A stretch of 58,334 nucleotides of DNA from Limisphaerales bacterium. Its GTDB lineage: Bacteria > Verrucomicrobiota > Verrucomicrobiia > Limisphaerales > SXTU01. Under the pieces are notes generated by a model. It did no database searches. It was given only the letters and a program-made list of their open reading frames with translations, and had not been told where the DNA came from. The position numbers were made by a program, and so were the translations under genes. The stretch spans positions 1-58,334 of the forward strand of contig WRPG01000029.1 of the NCBI GenBank assembly GCA_009773355.1, in the 5' to 3' direction. Shown here one piece after another: positions 9,554 to 18,808 of this stretch. How positions within the stretch are numbered: position 1 is the stretch's first letter; the number at the start of each line of letters is the position of its first letter.

Positions 9554-9620
9554 GTGGTCGCAACCTTCAGGTTGCGAATCCGTCGGGATGACTGAAGCGC
9601 AGGCTGAAGCCTGCGACTAC
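9554..9620. repeat. Paired palindromic repeat at the leuS 3' end (GTRGTCGCA...TGCGACTAC)
   Basis: Two small hairpins, TCGCAACCTTCAGGTTGCGA at 9558-9577 and CGCAGGCTGAAGCCTGCG at 9598-9615, are bounded by GTGGTCGC and GCGACTAC, which are inverted ends. The pair lies between two convergent genes and could act as a bidirectional terminator. The same unit types recur at 30923-31045. Confidence 0.8.
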
Positions 9621-9635
9621 GGTCGTGCGTTCCGC

Positions 9636-10712
9636 TCAGAACTTCCGCTTGGGAATCTCCAGCACGACCGGCTTGGGCGCGGCGCGCGGGGCGGTTTCCT
9701 GCTTGAGGACGGTTTCCGGCCCGCCGTAGTTGAGCGGGTTTTTCGGGTCGAAGTCGCCCAGTCCGCCGCGCGGGCCAAGGTCCACGGTCGGGCGGTTTCC
9801 CTGCCCCAGCGCCCCCGCAGGCGCACGGCGCTCGAAGCCGGATGGGATGCCGGCATTGACAGCCCCGCCACCGCCGAAAGGCCGGGCCGGGTCCATGCCA
9901 CTGGCGGCGGGCTGCGCCCACGGATTGTTGAAGGAGCGCTTGAAGGCATCGAGGCTGGCGTCGCGCTCCCGCTGGCGTTCCCGCTCGCGGGCCTCGGACA
10001 TCGCGCGCCCGATTGAGCCGCCGCGCGCATCGGCGGCGCTGAACAGGCCCCGCTCCTCCCCGCCGCGCTGGCTGCCCATCGCGCGGGTGTCCAGGCTGGT
10101 GGAATTCTCGCCGACCTTGGCGTTGTCGTCGCGTTGGTCACGGGTATCGCGGGAGTTACGGGCGGAATTGCCGGCGTTGTCCTTCCGGTCGCGCATGGTC
10201 CGCTGCGTTGCGTCGCCGGGCTTCATCTTGTCCGCCGGCTCTCCCTGGTCATCCTTGCCTTCGAGGAAGCGCTCCACGGCGGATTTTGGCTTCTCGCGAT
10301 CATTCCGGTCATCGCGTGTGAGCTTGTTCTCATCGTCGCGCTCGGAGCCTTGTTTGAGGATGGCCTCGGGCGATTGGAAGATCCAGTTGCGCCGCTGGTC
10401 CTGCGCCTCCAACTGCCGGCGGGTGAGGCCGGTGGTGGGCGTCACCGCCTGTGGCTGCATCAGCAAGGCATCCATCGGCAGGCCGGAGCGGGCAAAACCC
10501 GCGCCGCTGGTCCGCGCCTCGGCGGGCACCAGCGGCTCGCGGCGGTCGAAATCCTGGGCGGCCACGGCCGGGCCGGTGCGCCCCGAGAAGCGGATCGGCT
10601 CGCCGGCCGGCAAGGCTTGCGCGCCCCAAGCTAGCGCCGCGCCGAGCAGCGCGGGCCGGAGGGCGCTTCGCAGGGCCGTTCCACCGAAGTGCATGGTCAC
10701 TGCATAGTTCAT
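9636..10712 (-). CDS. Uncharacterised secreted protein, largely disordered and charged
   Basis: A 358-residue protein starting at the ATG at 10710-10712 (an inner ATG at 10694 is also possible). A hydrophobic N-terminal segment (LRPALLGAALAWGAQALPA) looks like a signal peptide. The middle is very rich in Asp, Arg, Lys, Glu and Asn (KLTRDDRNDREKPKS, RNSRDTRDQRDDN, REREREQR-like runs), with no hydrophobic core. The end is Gly/Pro-rich (GGGGAVNAG, LGPRGGLGD) and closes with Lys-Arg-Lys-Phe. I do not recognise a domain. Codon use and the uninterrupted frame support a real gene. It converges on leuS and diverges from the chemosensory cluster. Confidence 0.68.
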   Translation of the reverse strand: MNYAVTMHFGGTALRSALRPALLGAALAWGAQALPAGEPIRFSGRTGPAVAAQDFDRREPLVPAEARTSGAGFARSGLPMDALLMQPQAVTPTTGLTRRQLEAQDQRRNWIFQSPEAILKQGSERDDENKLTRDDRNDREKPKSAVERFLEGKDDQGEPADKMKPGDATQRTMRDRKDNAGNSARNSRDTRDQRDDNAKVGENSTSLDTRAMGSQRGGEERGLFSAADARGGSIGRAMSEARERERQRERDASLDAFKRSFNNPWAQPAASGMDPARPFGGGGAVNAGIPSGFERRAPAGALGQGNRPTVDLGPRGGLGDFDPKNPLNYGGPETVLKQETAPRAAPKPVVLEIPKRKF

Positions 10713-10864
10713 CCGGGAGGCGCGGTCAAAAGGGAAAGCGGCCAGCGCGGTCAGGTGATTCCCGCAGATTGCACGGCCCGACGCGCCTCCTTCGCCCGCC
10801 AGAGCGCCGACAATGGGCTTGTTTCCAAGGGGGCGTGAACTACGCTCGCGCACGTCCGGCCCGC

Positions 10865-12469
10865 ATGAAAACCATCACGCTCATCCAGCGGCTCCGCACC
10901 GGGTTTGGCGCGTTGTGCCTGGTCGCGGTGCTGTGCGGCGCGGTCGTGGCCTGGCAGGGCTGGCGGTCGGTGGAACGGCAGTTCGCGGCGGAACACCTGC
11001 GGGGCCGGGCGGCGGCGGCGGCGGAGCGGATGCGCTTCGCCACGCTGCAGATGGGCGAGGCGCTGCTCGGGGTGCTGCTGGACCCCCAGAGCCAGGCGGA
11101 GCGGCGACGGAAGGCCAAGGCCGACGAGGAGTTGATCCGCACCATCGGCGAGCTGCGGCCGCTGCTGCGCCACCAGCCGGACGTGCTGCGCGCTTTGGAG
11201 GCCATCAGCGACCAGGACGCCGGCGAGTTGAACGTCATTGAGGACAAGCTGCTCACGCTGGCCGCGACCGATGCCGCGCAGGCCCGGCGTGACTACGCCG
11301 AGAAGTATCTCCCCGCGCGCCAGAAGCAAGAGCGCCTGCTCGACGAGTTTCTCAACCGCACTGAGCGCATCGGCGCGGCGGAGCTGGACTGGCACCGCAT
11401 CGCCTTCAGCGCGGCGCTGGGGGCGTTCGTCCTCGTGGCGACGGGGGCTTTCCTCGCGCGCCGCACGGAGGTGGCGCTGGCGAATTCCCTCCAGGCGCTC
11501 TGGCAGGGCGTGGACCGGCTGCGCAGCGGCGTGCTGGACGAGCCGATTGAACTCTCCGAGCGCAACGAATGCACCGTCCTGGCCGAGAGCCTCAACCGCC
11601 TCGGTGCGGAGATGGCGGAACTGGCCGCGCAGCTCCGGCAGTCCGGCGGCGACGTGCTCACGGTCAACACCACCCTTGGCGCGGCGCTCGGCGCGAGCCG
11701 GCAGAACATGACCGAGATGGAATCGCTCGCCACGCACCTCGGCGCGTCCGCGCGGCGCGTGCTCAACACCTCCGCCGAGCTGTCCCGCACGATTCACTCC
11801 GTCTCCATCGTCGCCGACCAGACGGCGATGCTCACCGACTCCAGCCGCATCGGCCTCACGCGGATGGGCGAGACGATGCAGGCCATCCACCACGCCGCCG
11901 ACGGCATCAACGCCAAGCTCGGCATCCTCAACGAGAAGGCCGCCAACATCAGCCAGGTCATCACCACGATGGCGAAGGTGGCCGACCAGACGAACCTGCT
12001 CTCGCTCAACGCCGCCATCGAGGCGGAGAAGGCCGGCGAATACGGGCGCGGCTTCGCGGTCGTTGCCACGGAGATTCAACGCCTCGCCGACCAGACCGCC
12101 GTGGCCGCCGAGGACATCGAGCAGATGGTGCGTGAGATGCAGGGGGCCGTGACCGCCGGCGTGATGGGCATGGACAAGTTCGCCGACGAGGTCCGGCACG
12201 GCGTGGGCGACGTGCAGAAGGTAAGCTCCCAGCTTGACCGCGTGCTCCAGCACGTGCAGGCCATCACGCCGCAGATCGAGTCGGTCAACACCACCATGAA
12301 CGCGCAGACCGAGAGCGCCCGGCACATCTCCGAGTCCGCCACGAAGTTCGGCGATTTCTCCCGCGCCACGACCGACGCGCAACGGCGGGCGTGGGGCGCG
12401 GTGGACGATTTCGAGTCCGCCGCCCGCCGCATGCAGGAGCGCACCGCCCGGTTCAAACTCAAGACCTGA
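10865..12469 (+). CDS. Methyl-accepting chemotaxis protein, WspA-like (first of two)
   Basis: A 534-residue receptor starting at the ATG at 10865. TM helix 1 spans about 13-32 (FGALCLVAVLCGAVVAW). A helical periplasmic domain follows. TM helix 2 lies around 178-196 (FSAALGAFVLVATGAFLA), then a HAMP-like linker and a long coiled-coil signalling domain. The hairpin tip is near 377-404 ([21 protein letters not shown]), followed by [21 protein letters not shown]. This tip and flank match WspA-type receptors, which cluster laterally and respond to surfaces. It should control the WspE-like kinase encoded downstream. It is 12 bases from the next receptor gene. No C-terminal pentapeptide for CheR docking is present. 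It opens an apparent five-gene operon. Confidence 0.9.
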   Translation: MKTITLIQRLRTGFGALCLVAVLCGAVVAWQGWRSVERQFAAEHLRGRAAAAAERMRFATLQMGEALLGVLLDPQSQAERRRKAKADEELIRTIGELRPLLRHQPDVLRALEAISDQDAGELNVIEDKLLTLAATDAAQARRDYAEKYLPARQKQERLLDEFLNRTERIGAAELDWHRIAFSAALGAFVLVATGAFLARRTEVALANSLQALWQGVDRLRSGVLDEPIELSERNECTVLAESLNRLGAEMAELAAQLRQSGGDVLTVNTTLGAALGASRQNMTEMESLATHLGASARRVLNTSAELSRTIHSVSIVADQTAMLTDSSRIGLTRMGETMQAIHHAADGINAKLGILNEKAANISQVITTMAKVADQTNLLSLNAAIEAEKAGEYGRGFAVVATEIQRLADQTAVAAEDIEQMVREMQGAVTAGVMGMDKFADEVRHGVGDVQKVSSQLDRVLQHVQAITPQIESVNTTMNAQTESARHISESATKFGDFSRATTDAQRRAWGAVDDFESAARRMQERTARFKLKT

Positions 12470-12481
12470 TCCCGCCCGGCC

Positions 12482-14542
12482 ATGAAAAAACTCAAAGTCC
12501 GGCAAAAGCTGCTGCTGCTCGGCCTGCTGTTCGCCACGCCCTTCGCCGCCGTGGTGGCCTGGGACCTTCTGTTCGTCAAGGCCCCGCGCGACCTCGGCAA
12601 CGTGCGCGCGGAAATCGCCGCCGTCAGCGTCCAGACCCGGCTGGTCAAGCTCCTCCACGAGCTTCAAGTCTATCGCGATCTCGGCCACGCCATCGCCAAC
12701 ACCAACGACGTGCTCCGCAAGGACTTCAACGAGCAGCCCGCCGCCGTGCAACTGGCGGTCAAGCAGACGGACGACGCGGTCGCGCCCGCCGCCGAGCGGG
12801 TCGAGGGGTTGGGCGACGAGTGGCGGAAGCTGAAGTCGCAGATCGAGGACGCCTTGAAGCATCCGGCCTACGAGAAACCCGCGCTGGCCTACGCCGACCG
12901 CAAGAAGCTGATCGAGGAGGCCAAGGCGCTGGTGGTCTTTGCCGGGGACAAGTCCGGGTTGAGCGACATCGTGGGCACGGCCTCGGATCGCAAGGTGGAT
13001 GTGGCCTACCACTTCATGACCGCGTTCCAGTATCGGGGGCCGGACCTGATGGACGCGCTGTCCAACGCGCGCGCCATCTGCGTCGGCCTGGCTTCGCGCC
13101 GCAGCGTGGTCGAGTCCGAGAACCAACGGGCCGAGTTCGACGAGCTGGAGCGAAATCTTTCCCGCATCGAGTTCGAACTGACCAGTTCCGAGGGCACGCT
13201 GTTCACCGCCGTCGCCCGTGTCATGCGTGACCGGCTGGACTTGAAGCCGCGCTTTGACACGGAGTTTCAGGTGGCCCGGGCCGGGGTGGACGAGGCCGCG
13301 AGACTGATCCGCCGCACGCTCAACCAGCGCCGCGCGGACGCGTCCGCCAAGGACTTCCACGAGACACTCACGCGTGCCACCGCCGCCGTGCTCCGGCTGG
13401 AGGACAAGCTCGCCCTCACGCTGGACGAGGTCATCAAGGCGCGCATGGACACGTTCAAGGTGGACGTGCTCAAGACGCTGGCGATGGTCACGGTAAGCAT
13501 GCTCGTGGTGCTCGTCATCGCCCTGCTCACCAGCAATGGCATCACCAAGCCCTTCGACGACATCGTCGAGGTGGCGGACCAGATCGCCGAGGGCGACCTC
13601 ACCGCCAACGTCGCCGCCGTCGAGCGCACCGACGAGATCGGCGGCCTGCTGCGGGCGCTCAACCGCATGGTGCGCAGCCTCACCGACATCGTCTCGCAGG
13701 TGCAGAAGTCCGGCCTCCAGGTCAACACCTCGGTCAACCAGATCTCCGTCACCGGCAAGCAGCAGCAGACGACCGCGAACGAGATCGCCTCCACCGCCAC
13801 CGAGATCGGCGCGACCGCCAAGGAGATTTCCGCGACCTCGCTCGAGCTGGTGAACATGATGAAGGACGCCACCGCCGTCGCCGAGGACACCGCCAGTCTC
13901 GCCACCAAGGGCCAGGAAGGGCTGACCCGGATGCGCGAGACGATGACCCAGCTCACCGATGCCGCCGGGATCATCCAGTCCAAGCTCGGCGTCCTCAACG
14001 AGAAGGCCGCCAACATCAACCAGGTCGTCACCGCCATCACCAAGATCGCCGACCGCACGAACCTGCTCTCGCTCAACGCCGCCATCGAGGCCGAGAAGGC
14101 CGGCGAATACGGACGCGGCTTCTCCGTGGTCGCCACCGAGATCCGCCGCCTCGCCGACCAGACCGCCGTGGCCACCTACGACATCGAGCAGATGGTCAAG
14201 GAGATGCAGGCCGCCGTCTCCGCCGGCACGCTCGGCATGAACCAGACTGCCGAGGACATCCGCAGCGGCGTGAAGGAGGTCCAGGCCGTCGGCGCGCAGC
14301 TCGCTCAGATCATCCAGCAGGTCCAAGCGCTCGCGCCGCGCTTCGAGCTGGTCAACTCCGGGATGCAGTCGCAGGCCACCGGCGGCCAGCAGATCAGCGA
14401 TTCCCTCAGCCAGCTCACCAAGGCCGTGCAGCAGACCGCGCAGTCGCTCGAACAGTCGAACCAGGCCATCGAGCAGCTCAAGAGCACCGCCTACGCGCTG
14501 CGCGAGGGCGTGGCGCGGTTCAAACTGCCGGGTGGCCGATGA
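12482..14542 (+). CDS. Methyl-accepting chemotaxis protein, WspA-like (second)
   Basis: A 686-residue receptor. TM1 is at about 8-28, followed by a long, mostly helical sensory region (about 30-330) larger than in the first receptor. TM2 lies at about 333-354 ([18 protein letters not shown]), then a clear HAMP domain ([20 protein letters not shown]) and the signalling coiled coil. The tip ([21 protein letters not shown]) is followed by [21 protein letters not shown], essentially the WspA sequence. The tip DNA is very similar to that of the preceding gene, so the two are recent paralogues or have been homogenised. Different sensory domains feeding one kinase would let the pathway combine two inputs. 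Confidence 0.92.
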   Translation: MKKLKVRQKLLLLGLLFATPFAAVVAWDLLFVKAPRDLGNVRAEIAAVSVQTRLVKLLHELQVYRDLGHAIANTNDVLRKDFNEQPAAVQLAVKQTDDAVAPAAERVEGLGDEWRKLKSQIEDALKHPAYEKPALAYADRKKLIEEAKALVVFAGDKSGLSDIVGTASDRKVDVAYHFMTAFQYRGPDLMDALSNARAICVGLASRRSVVESENQRAEFDELERNLSRIEFELTSSEGTLFTAVARVMRDRLDLKPRFDTEFQVARAGVDEAARLIRRTLNQRRADASAKDFHETLTRATAAVLRLEDKLALTLDEVIKARMDTFKVDVLKTLAMVTVSMLVVLVIALLTSNGITKPFDDIVEVADQIAEGDLTANVAAVERTDEIGGLLRALNRMVRSLTDIVSQVQKSGLQVNTSVNQISVTGKQQQTTANEIASTATEIGATAKEISATSLELVNMMKDATAVAEDTASLATKGQEGLTRMRETMTQLTDAAGIIQSKLGVLNEKAANINQVVTAITKIADRTNLLSLNAAIEAEKAGEYGRGFSVVATEIRRLADQTAVATYDIEQMVKEMQAAVSAGTLGMNQTAEDIRSGVKEVQAVGAQLAQIIQQVQALAPRFELVNSGMQSQATGGQQISDSLSQLTKAVQQTAQSLEQSNQAIEQLKSTAYALREGVARFKLPGGR

Positions 14543-14624
14543 GGGGAAAGTGATTGGTAATTAGTGATGAGTGAGAACGCCACCGCCCGCCGCCGACTGA
14601 CTACTAATCACTAATTACTTTCCC
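14543..14624. repeat. AT-richer inverted repeat of TAATTAGTGA type
   Basis: Between the second receptor and the first CheW gene, GGTAATTAGTGATGAGTGAG faces ACTAATCACTAATTACTTTC. The arms are reverse complements with indels, separated by a short GC-rich centre. It is the only intergenic break of note in the wsp-like operon and may form a transcript hairpin. Confidence 0.6.
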
Positions 14625-14628
14625 GCCC

Positions 14629-15087
14629 ATGCTCTTCCTCGTCTTCCAAGTCGGCGCTGACCGCTATGCGCTGGAGGCCGCGCGGGTCATCGAGGTGCTC
14701 GCGATGGTCGAGCTGCACAAGATTGCCGGCGCGCCCGTTGGAACGGCGGGTGAGTTTGTCTATCGCGGCGAGCCGGTGCCGGTGCTCGACCTCTGCCTGC
14801 TCACGCTGGGCCGCGCGTCGAACTTGCGCCTCAGCACGCGCGTCATCCTGCTCCGCCACGAGCCGCAGCCCGGCGTGCTGAAGCCGCTGGGCCTCATCGC
14901 CGAGCACGCCACCGAGCTGGCGCAGAAGAGCCTCGGCGAGTTCACCTCTGTTGGCGACGGGCTGGTCGCGCCCGACCCGCGCGGGCGGCTCCGCCTGCTG
15001 CAACTGGACAAGCTGCTCACGCCCGAGCTGCGCGACCTGCTGGCGGTTTATTACTTCACGCAGACCTTGGAAACCGATGCTGTCTGA
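14629..15087 (+). CDS. CheW-like coupling protein, WspB position
   Basis: A 152-residue single CheW domain. It begins FLVFQVGADRYALEAARVIEVL, has the middle beta-strands FVYRGEPVPVLDLCLLTLG, and ends LLQLDKLLTPELRDLL. CheW proteins bridge receptor tips and the CheA-type kinase. Gene order (receptor, CheW, CheW, CheA-receiver) matches wspA, wspB, wspD and wspE of pseudomonads, placing this as the WspB equivalent. Its 3' end overlaps the next gene by 11 bases, suggesting translational coupling. Residue 1 is at a well-placed ATG, although no ribosome-binding sequence is seen. Confidence 0.88.
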   Translation: MLFLVFQVGADRYALEAARVIEVLAMVELHKIAGAPVGTAGEFVYRGEPVPVLDLCLLTLGRASNLRLSTRVILLRHEPQPGVLKPLGLIAEHATELAQKSLGEFTSVGDGLVAPDPRGRLRLLQLDKLLTPELRDLLAVYYFTQTLETDAV

Positions 15088-15829
15088 CTTCAAGAACCGT
15101 CGCCGCACCGAGGCTGGCGCTTCCCCGGAGGCCGCGCCCGCCACGGCCGCCACCGTGTCGCTCGACACGCCCAGGCAGATGACCGACTGCTGGCAGCACA
15201 TCGGCGTGTGGGGCAACGGCTCGTGCGTCGAGTTGAAGGCGCATCTGCACTGCCGCAACTGCCCGACCTACGCCGCCGCTGCGATGCGCCTGCTCGACGC
15301 CCGCCCGCCCGCCGGCTACCGGCACGAGTGGACCGAGCACCTCGCGGAGAAGACCGCCGAAGTCGCCGCCGGCACCCCGCTCCTGGTCTTCCGCATCGGC
15401 GACGAATGGCTCGCGCTCAACATCGGCGTGATGGAGGAAGTCGGCGAGACCCGGCCCATCCACACGCTGCCGCACCGGCGCGAGGGCGTGCTGCTGGGCG
15501 TGGTGAACGTGCGCGGCGAGCTGCTCGCGTGCGCGTCCGTGGGCCGGCTGCTGGGCATCGAGAAGGGCGTCGGCACCGGTTCCGCGCTGCCCGGCAAAGC
15601 CGCCGGCCGGATGCTGGTGGTCAGCCACGGTGGCGAGCGCTATGCCTTTCCCGTCACCGAGGTGCGCGGCGTCCAGCATCTCGCCTTGCCGGCGGAGGCG
15701 CCCGCGCCCGCGCCGGACGACCAAGTCCTCGGTGCGGCAGGCCGCAGCCGCGTCGAGTGGCGGGGCCGCAGCGTCTGCTGCCTTGACGAGGCCAAGCTCT
15801 TCGCCGCCTTGAACCGGAGCCTCGCATGA
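15077..15829 (+). CDS. CheW-like coupling protein with cysteine-rich N-terminal extension (WspD-like)
   Basis: A 250-residue protein starting at the ATG at 15077 inside the preceding gene. About 80 residues precede the CheW domain and contain DCWQHIGVWGNGSC and HLHCRNCPTYAAAA. This Cys-rich block is the recognisable signature of WspD (CW..IGv.G...C...HCRNCPvY), and the spacing suggests a metal site. The CheW domain runs from about 98 (LLVFRIGDEWLALNIGVMEEV) to the end (CCLDEAKLFAAL). The stop overlaps the start of the CheA gene (ATGA). In pseudomonads WspD supports lateral positioning of WspA, so a similar role is inferred here. Confidence 0.88.
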   Translation: MLSDFKNRRRTEAGASPEAAPATAATVSLDTPRQMTDCWQHIGVWGNGSCVELKAHLHCRNCPTYAAAAMRLLDARPPAGYRHEWTEHLAEKTAEVAAGTPLLVFRIGDEWLALNIGVMEEVGETRPIHTLPHRREGVLLGVVNVRGELLACASVGRLLGIEKGVGTGSALPGKAAGRMLVVSHGGERYAFPVTEVRGVQHLALPAEAPAPAPDDQVLGAAGRSRVEWRGRSVCCLDEAKLFAALNRSLA

Positions 15830-18189
15830 GCAACGACCTCCCCGACGACCTGAGCGGCTTCTCGATGCTCGACCTGTTCAAGGCCGAGGCTGAGACGCAG
15901 AAGATCGTGCTCAACGACGGCCTGCTCGCGCTCGAAAAGGGTGCGACCCCCGAGCAGCTCGAATCGCTCATGCGCGCCGCCCACTCGCTCAAGGGCGCGG
16001 CCCGCATCGTCGGCCTCGACGCCGCCGTCCGCGTCGCCCACGCGATGGAGGACGCCTTCGTGGCCGCGCAGCGCAGTCCGGTGCCGCTCGCGGAGAAGCC
16101 CGTCGCCGGCCTGCTCGACCGTGAGGATCTTGCGCCGAAGTTTCGCGGCCAAAGCGCGTTCACCACGCTCCTGGTGGACATGATGCTCGATGGCGTGGAC
16201 CTGCTCGGCCGCATTGCGCACACGCCGGAAGCCGAGATGCCGAAGTGGAGCGGCGAGCGCGCGCCGGAGATTGACGGCTACCTCGGGAACGTGGCCGCGC
16301 TGATGGACGTGCACACGCAGGCGGAGAAGTTCGCGCTCGCCGGCACCGCGCCTACGCCAGGAGCCGCCCCGGCCAGGCGCGCGGCCGCTGCTGGCGAAGA
16401 ATCGCCTGCGCCCGGAACCGCACCGACGAAGGACGAGCTGGACCGCTCGCTGCGCATCACGGCGGACAGCTTGAACCGCCTGCTCGCGCTCGCCGGCGAG
16501 TCGCAGGTGGAGGCGCACCGGCTCCGGCCCTTCACGGAAACGCTGCTGCGCCTCAAGCGCCAGCTCACCGACTTGAGCGCCGCGCTTGACCACGTCCGCG
16601 ATGCCCTGCCGACGGAGCTGCTCAACGGCCCGTTGCGCGACCGGGTGCATGCGTTGCAGGTGTGCGTCGCGGAATCGCGGCAGTTTCTCGGCGACCGGCT
16701 GGTGGACTTGGAGAGCCTGGGCCGGCGTTCCTCGACGCTTTCCGGGCGCATGTATGACGCGGCGCTCGCGTGCCGGATGCGGCCCTTCTCCGACGGCATC
16801 CAGGGCTTCCCGCGCATGGTGCGCGACCTGTGCAAGCGCCTTGGCAAGGAGGCGAATCTCGAGGTCCACGGCGAGGACACGCAGGTGGACCGTGACATCT
16901 TGGAAAAGCTGGAGCCGCTCATCACGCAGATGCTCCGCAACGCGCTGGACCACGGCCTCGAACTGCCCGACGACCGCGTGGCCAAGGGCAAGCATCGCGC
17001 CGGCAGGCTCACGCTCGAAGCGCGCCACAGCAACGGCAAGCTGCTGGTCTCCGTCGCCGACGACGGGCGCGGCGTGGACAGCCATCGCCTGCGCGAGTCC
17101 GTCGTGCGCAAGGGGCTGACCTCGCACGAGACGGCGGCGCAGTTGAGCGAGCAGGAGCTGCTGGAGTTCCTGTTCCTGCCGGGCTTCTCCACCAAGGAGC
17201 AAGTCACGGAGATGTCCGGCCGCGGCGTCGGGCTGGACATCGTGATGAACATGGTCAAGAGCGTGCGCGGCTCCGTGCGTGTGACCTCGACCTTCGGCGA
17301 AGGCACCCGGTTCCAACTGCAACTGCCGCTCACGCTCTCCGTCATCCGCGCGTTGCTGGTGGACGTCGCGGGTGAGCCGTATGCCGTCCCGCTGACCGCC
17401 GTGAGCCGCACGCTCAAGGTCGCGCGCGGCGAAGTGGAGGCCGCCGACGGCAGGCAGTTCCTCGCGCACGAGGGCCGCCGCCTGCCGCTGGTCACGGCGC
17501 ATCAGGTGCTCGACCGTGGCGAGCCGCAGGGCTTGAACGGCGAGCTGCCGGTCATCGTGCTGGGCGAGCGCGAGCAGTGCATCGGCCTGCTCGTGGACCG
17601 CTTCGCGGGCGAGCGCGAACTGGTTGTGCTTCCGCTCGATACCAAGATTGGCAAAGTGCAGGACATCGCGGCGGGCGCGCTGATGGAGGACGGCGCGCCC
17701 GTGCTGATTCTCGACGTAGACGACGTGCTGCGCTCGGCGGAACGCCTCCTGTCAGCGGGACTTTCCGGCGGCGTGCGCCAGGATGTTTCTGCCGGCGGCA
17801 CCGCCCGCCACCGCCAGCGCGTGCTCGTGGTGGATGACTCGCTCACCGTGCGCGAACTGGAGCGCAAGCTCCTCGTCGAACGCGGCTACGAAGTCGAGGT
17901 GGCCGTGGATGGCATGGACGGCTGGAACGCGGTGCGCGCAGGCCGCTTCGACCTCGTCATCACCGACATGGACATGCCACGCATGGACGGCTCCGAGCTG
18001 ACGCGGCTCATCAAGACCGACGTGCTCCTGCGCTCGCTGCCCGTGATGATGATCACCTACAAGGAACGCGAGGAGGACCGCCAGCGCGGCCTGCGCGCCG
18101 GTGTGGACGTGTTCCTCACCAAGAGCAGTTTCCAGGACGCAACCTTCCTGCGCGAGGTGGAGGACCTGATCGGCGTGCCGCCGGCGTGA
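15826..18189 (+). CDS. CheA-type hybrid histidine kinase with receiver domain (WspE-like)
   Basis: A 787-residue kinase. The Hpt domain has the phospho-acceptor His at about residue 53 (MRAAHSLKGAARIVGL). A Pro/Ala linker is followed by the dimerisation helices and the HATPase domain: N box LITQMLRNALDHGLE near 365, G boxes VADDGRGVD and MSGRGVGLDIV. The CheW-like regulatory domain covers about 500-640. A C-terminal receiver starts near 665 (VLVVDDSLTVRE), with phospho-Asp in VITDMDMPRMDG and Lys in FLTKSSF. This is the WspE architecture. In Wsp systems the kinase phosphorylates WspR (diguanylate cyclase) and WspF (CheB); neither is encoded next to it. One of the few starts here with a purine-rich GGAG upstream. 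Confidence 0.93.
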   Translation: MSNDLPDDLSGFSMLDLFKAEAETQKIVLNDGLLALEKGATPEQLESLMRAAHSLKGAARIVGLDAAVRVAHAMEDAFVAAQRSPVPLAEKPVAGLLDREDLAPKFRGQSAFTTLLVDMMLDGVDLLGRIAHTPEAEMPKWSGERAPEIDGYLGNVAALMDVHTQAEKFALAGTAPTPGAAPARRAAAAGEESPAPGTAPTKDELDRSLRITADSLNRLLALAGESQVEAHRLRPFTETLLRLKRQLTDLSAALDHVRDALPTELLNGPLRDRVHALQVCVAESRQFLGDRLVDLESLGRRSSTLSGRMYDAALACRMRPFSDGIQGFPRMVRDLCKRLGKEANLEVHGEDTQVDRDILEKLEPLITQMLRNALDHGLELPDDRVAKGKHRAGRLTLEARHSNGKLLVSVADDGRGVDSHRLRESVVRKGLTSHETAAQLSEQELLEFLFLPGFSTKEQVTEMSGRGVGLDIVMNMVKSVRGSVRVTSTFGEGTRFQLQLPLTLSVIRALLVDVAGEPYAVPLTAVSRTLKVARGEVEAADGRQFLAHEGRRLPLVTAHQVLDRGEPQGLNGELPVIVLGEREQCIGLLVDRFAGERELVVLPLDTKIGKVQDIAAGALMEDGAPVLILDVDDVLRSAERLLSAGLSGGVRQDVSAGGTARHRQRVLVVDDSLTVRELERKLLVERGYEVEVAVDGMDGWNAVRAGRFDLVITDMDMPRMDGSELTRLIKTDVLLRSLPVMMITYKEREEDRQRGLRAGVDVFLTKSSFQDATFLREVEDLIGVPPA

Positions 18190-18194
18190 GGACT

Positions 18195-18605
18195 TCAGGC
18201 CGGGGCCAGCAGCGCCCGCCGGACGGACTTGAGGAGCGTCGCCACCGGGAACGGCTTCGTCACCCATTGGTCGGGGCGGAATTGCGGCTCGTCCATCGGG
18301 AGCTCGTGGGCCATGCCGCTGAGGAGGATGGTTCTGAGGCCATGAATCTCGGACTTTCCCCGGGCGAGGAGTTGCAGTCCGTTCAGGCCCGGCATCTTGA
18401 AATCCGCCAGCAGCACGTCGGGCTTCACGGGCGAGGTGCTCAAGGCTTCCGCCGCCAGGCATGGGTCGTGGAAGACGCGGGTGCGGTAGCCGGCGAGCTG
18501 GAGGAGTTCGGCGACGATTTCGGCGGAGACCGGCTCGTCGTCCACGATGAAGACGAGCGGGGCGAGGTGCGAGGCGGCGGGAGGGGACTCGATGGCGGCG
18601 CTCAT
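18195..18605 (-). CDS. Single-domain response regulator
   Basis: A 136-residue protein that is a receiver domain and nothing more: acidic pair in FIVDDEPVSAE, phospho-acceptor Asp in VLLADFKMPGLNGLQ, Ser in ILLSGMAHE and Lys in WVTKPFPVATL. It converges on the WspE-like kinase with only five bases between stop codons. That makes it a candidate phosphate acceptor or sink for that kinase (CheY-like), but the opposite orientation means it is not in the same operon. No output domain is present. Confidence 0.88.
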   Translation of the reverse strand: MSAAIESPPAASHLAPLVFIVDDEPVSAEIVAELLQLAGYRTRVFHDPCLAAEALSTSPVKPDVLLADFKMPGLNGLQLLARGKSEIHGLRTILLSGMAHELPMDEPQFRPDQWVTKPFPVATLLKSVRRALLAPA

Positions 18606-18808
18606 GCGTTCGCAAATCTACGGCGGAAACCGTAGAGGAAGTTCCATGCCAGCCGCGGGCTTGCGAAGCGCCGCCATGAGCCACCGGGCAGGTTTTGCTT
18701 TCCATCAACTTGCCCGGCAGATACAACCACGCCCGAAGGCACGCGCGACGAAAACCGCTCACAGCGGGGCAAACATCCGGTCGCGCGGCCTAGCTGTCGA
18801 ACCATCGC

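Noticed and set aside
10751-14326. A 1191-codon open frame on the minus strand across both receptor genes
   Set aside because: It is the mirror of strongly GC3-biased receptor genes. Its translation is low-complexity Leu/Gly/Asp/His with no domain, and the plus-strand receptors are unmistakable.
10865-14542. The two receptor genes as one gene split by a frameshift
   Set aside because: Each has its own start, two membrane helices, HAMP region and full signalling hairpin, so they are complete paralogues.
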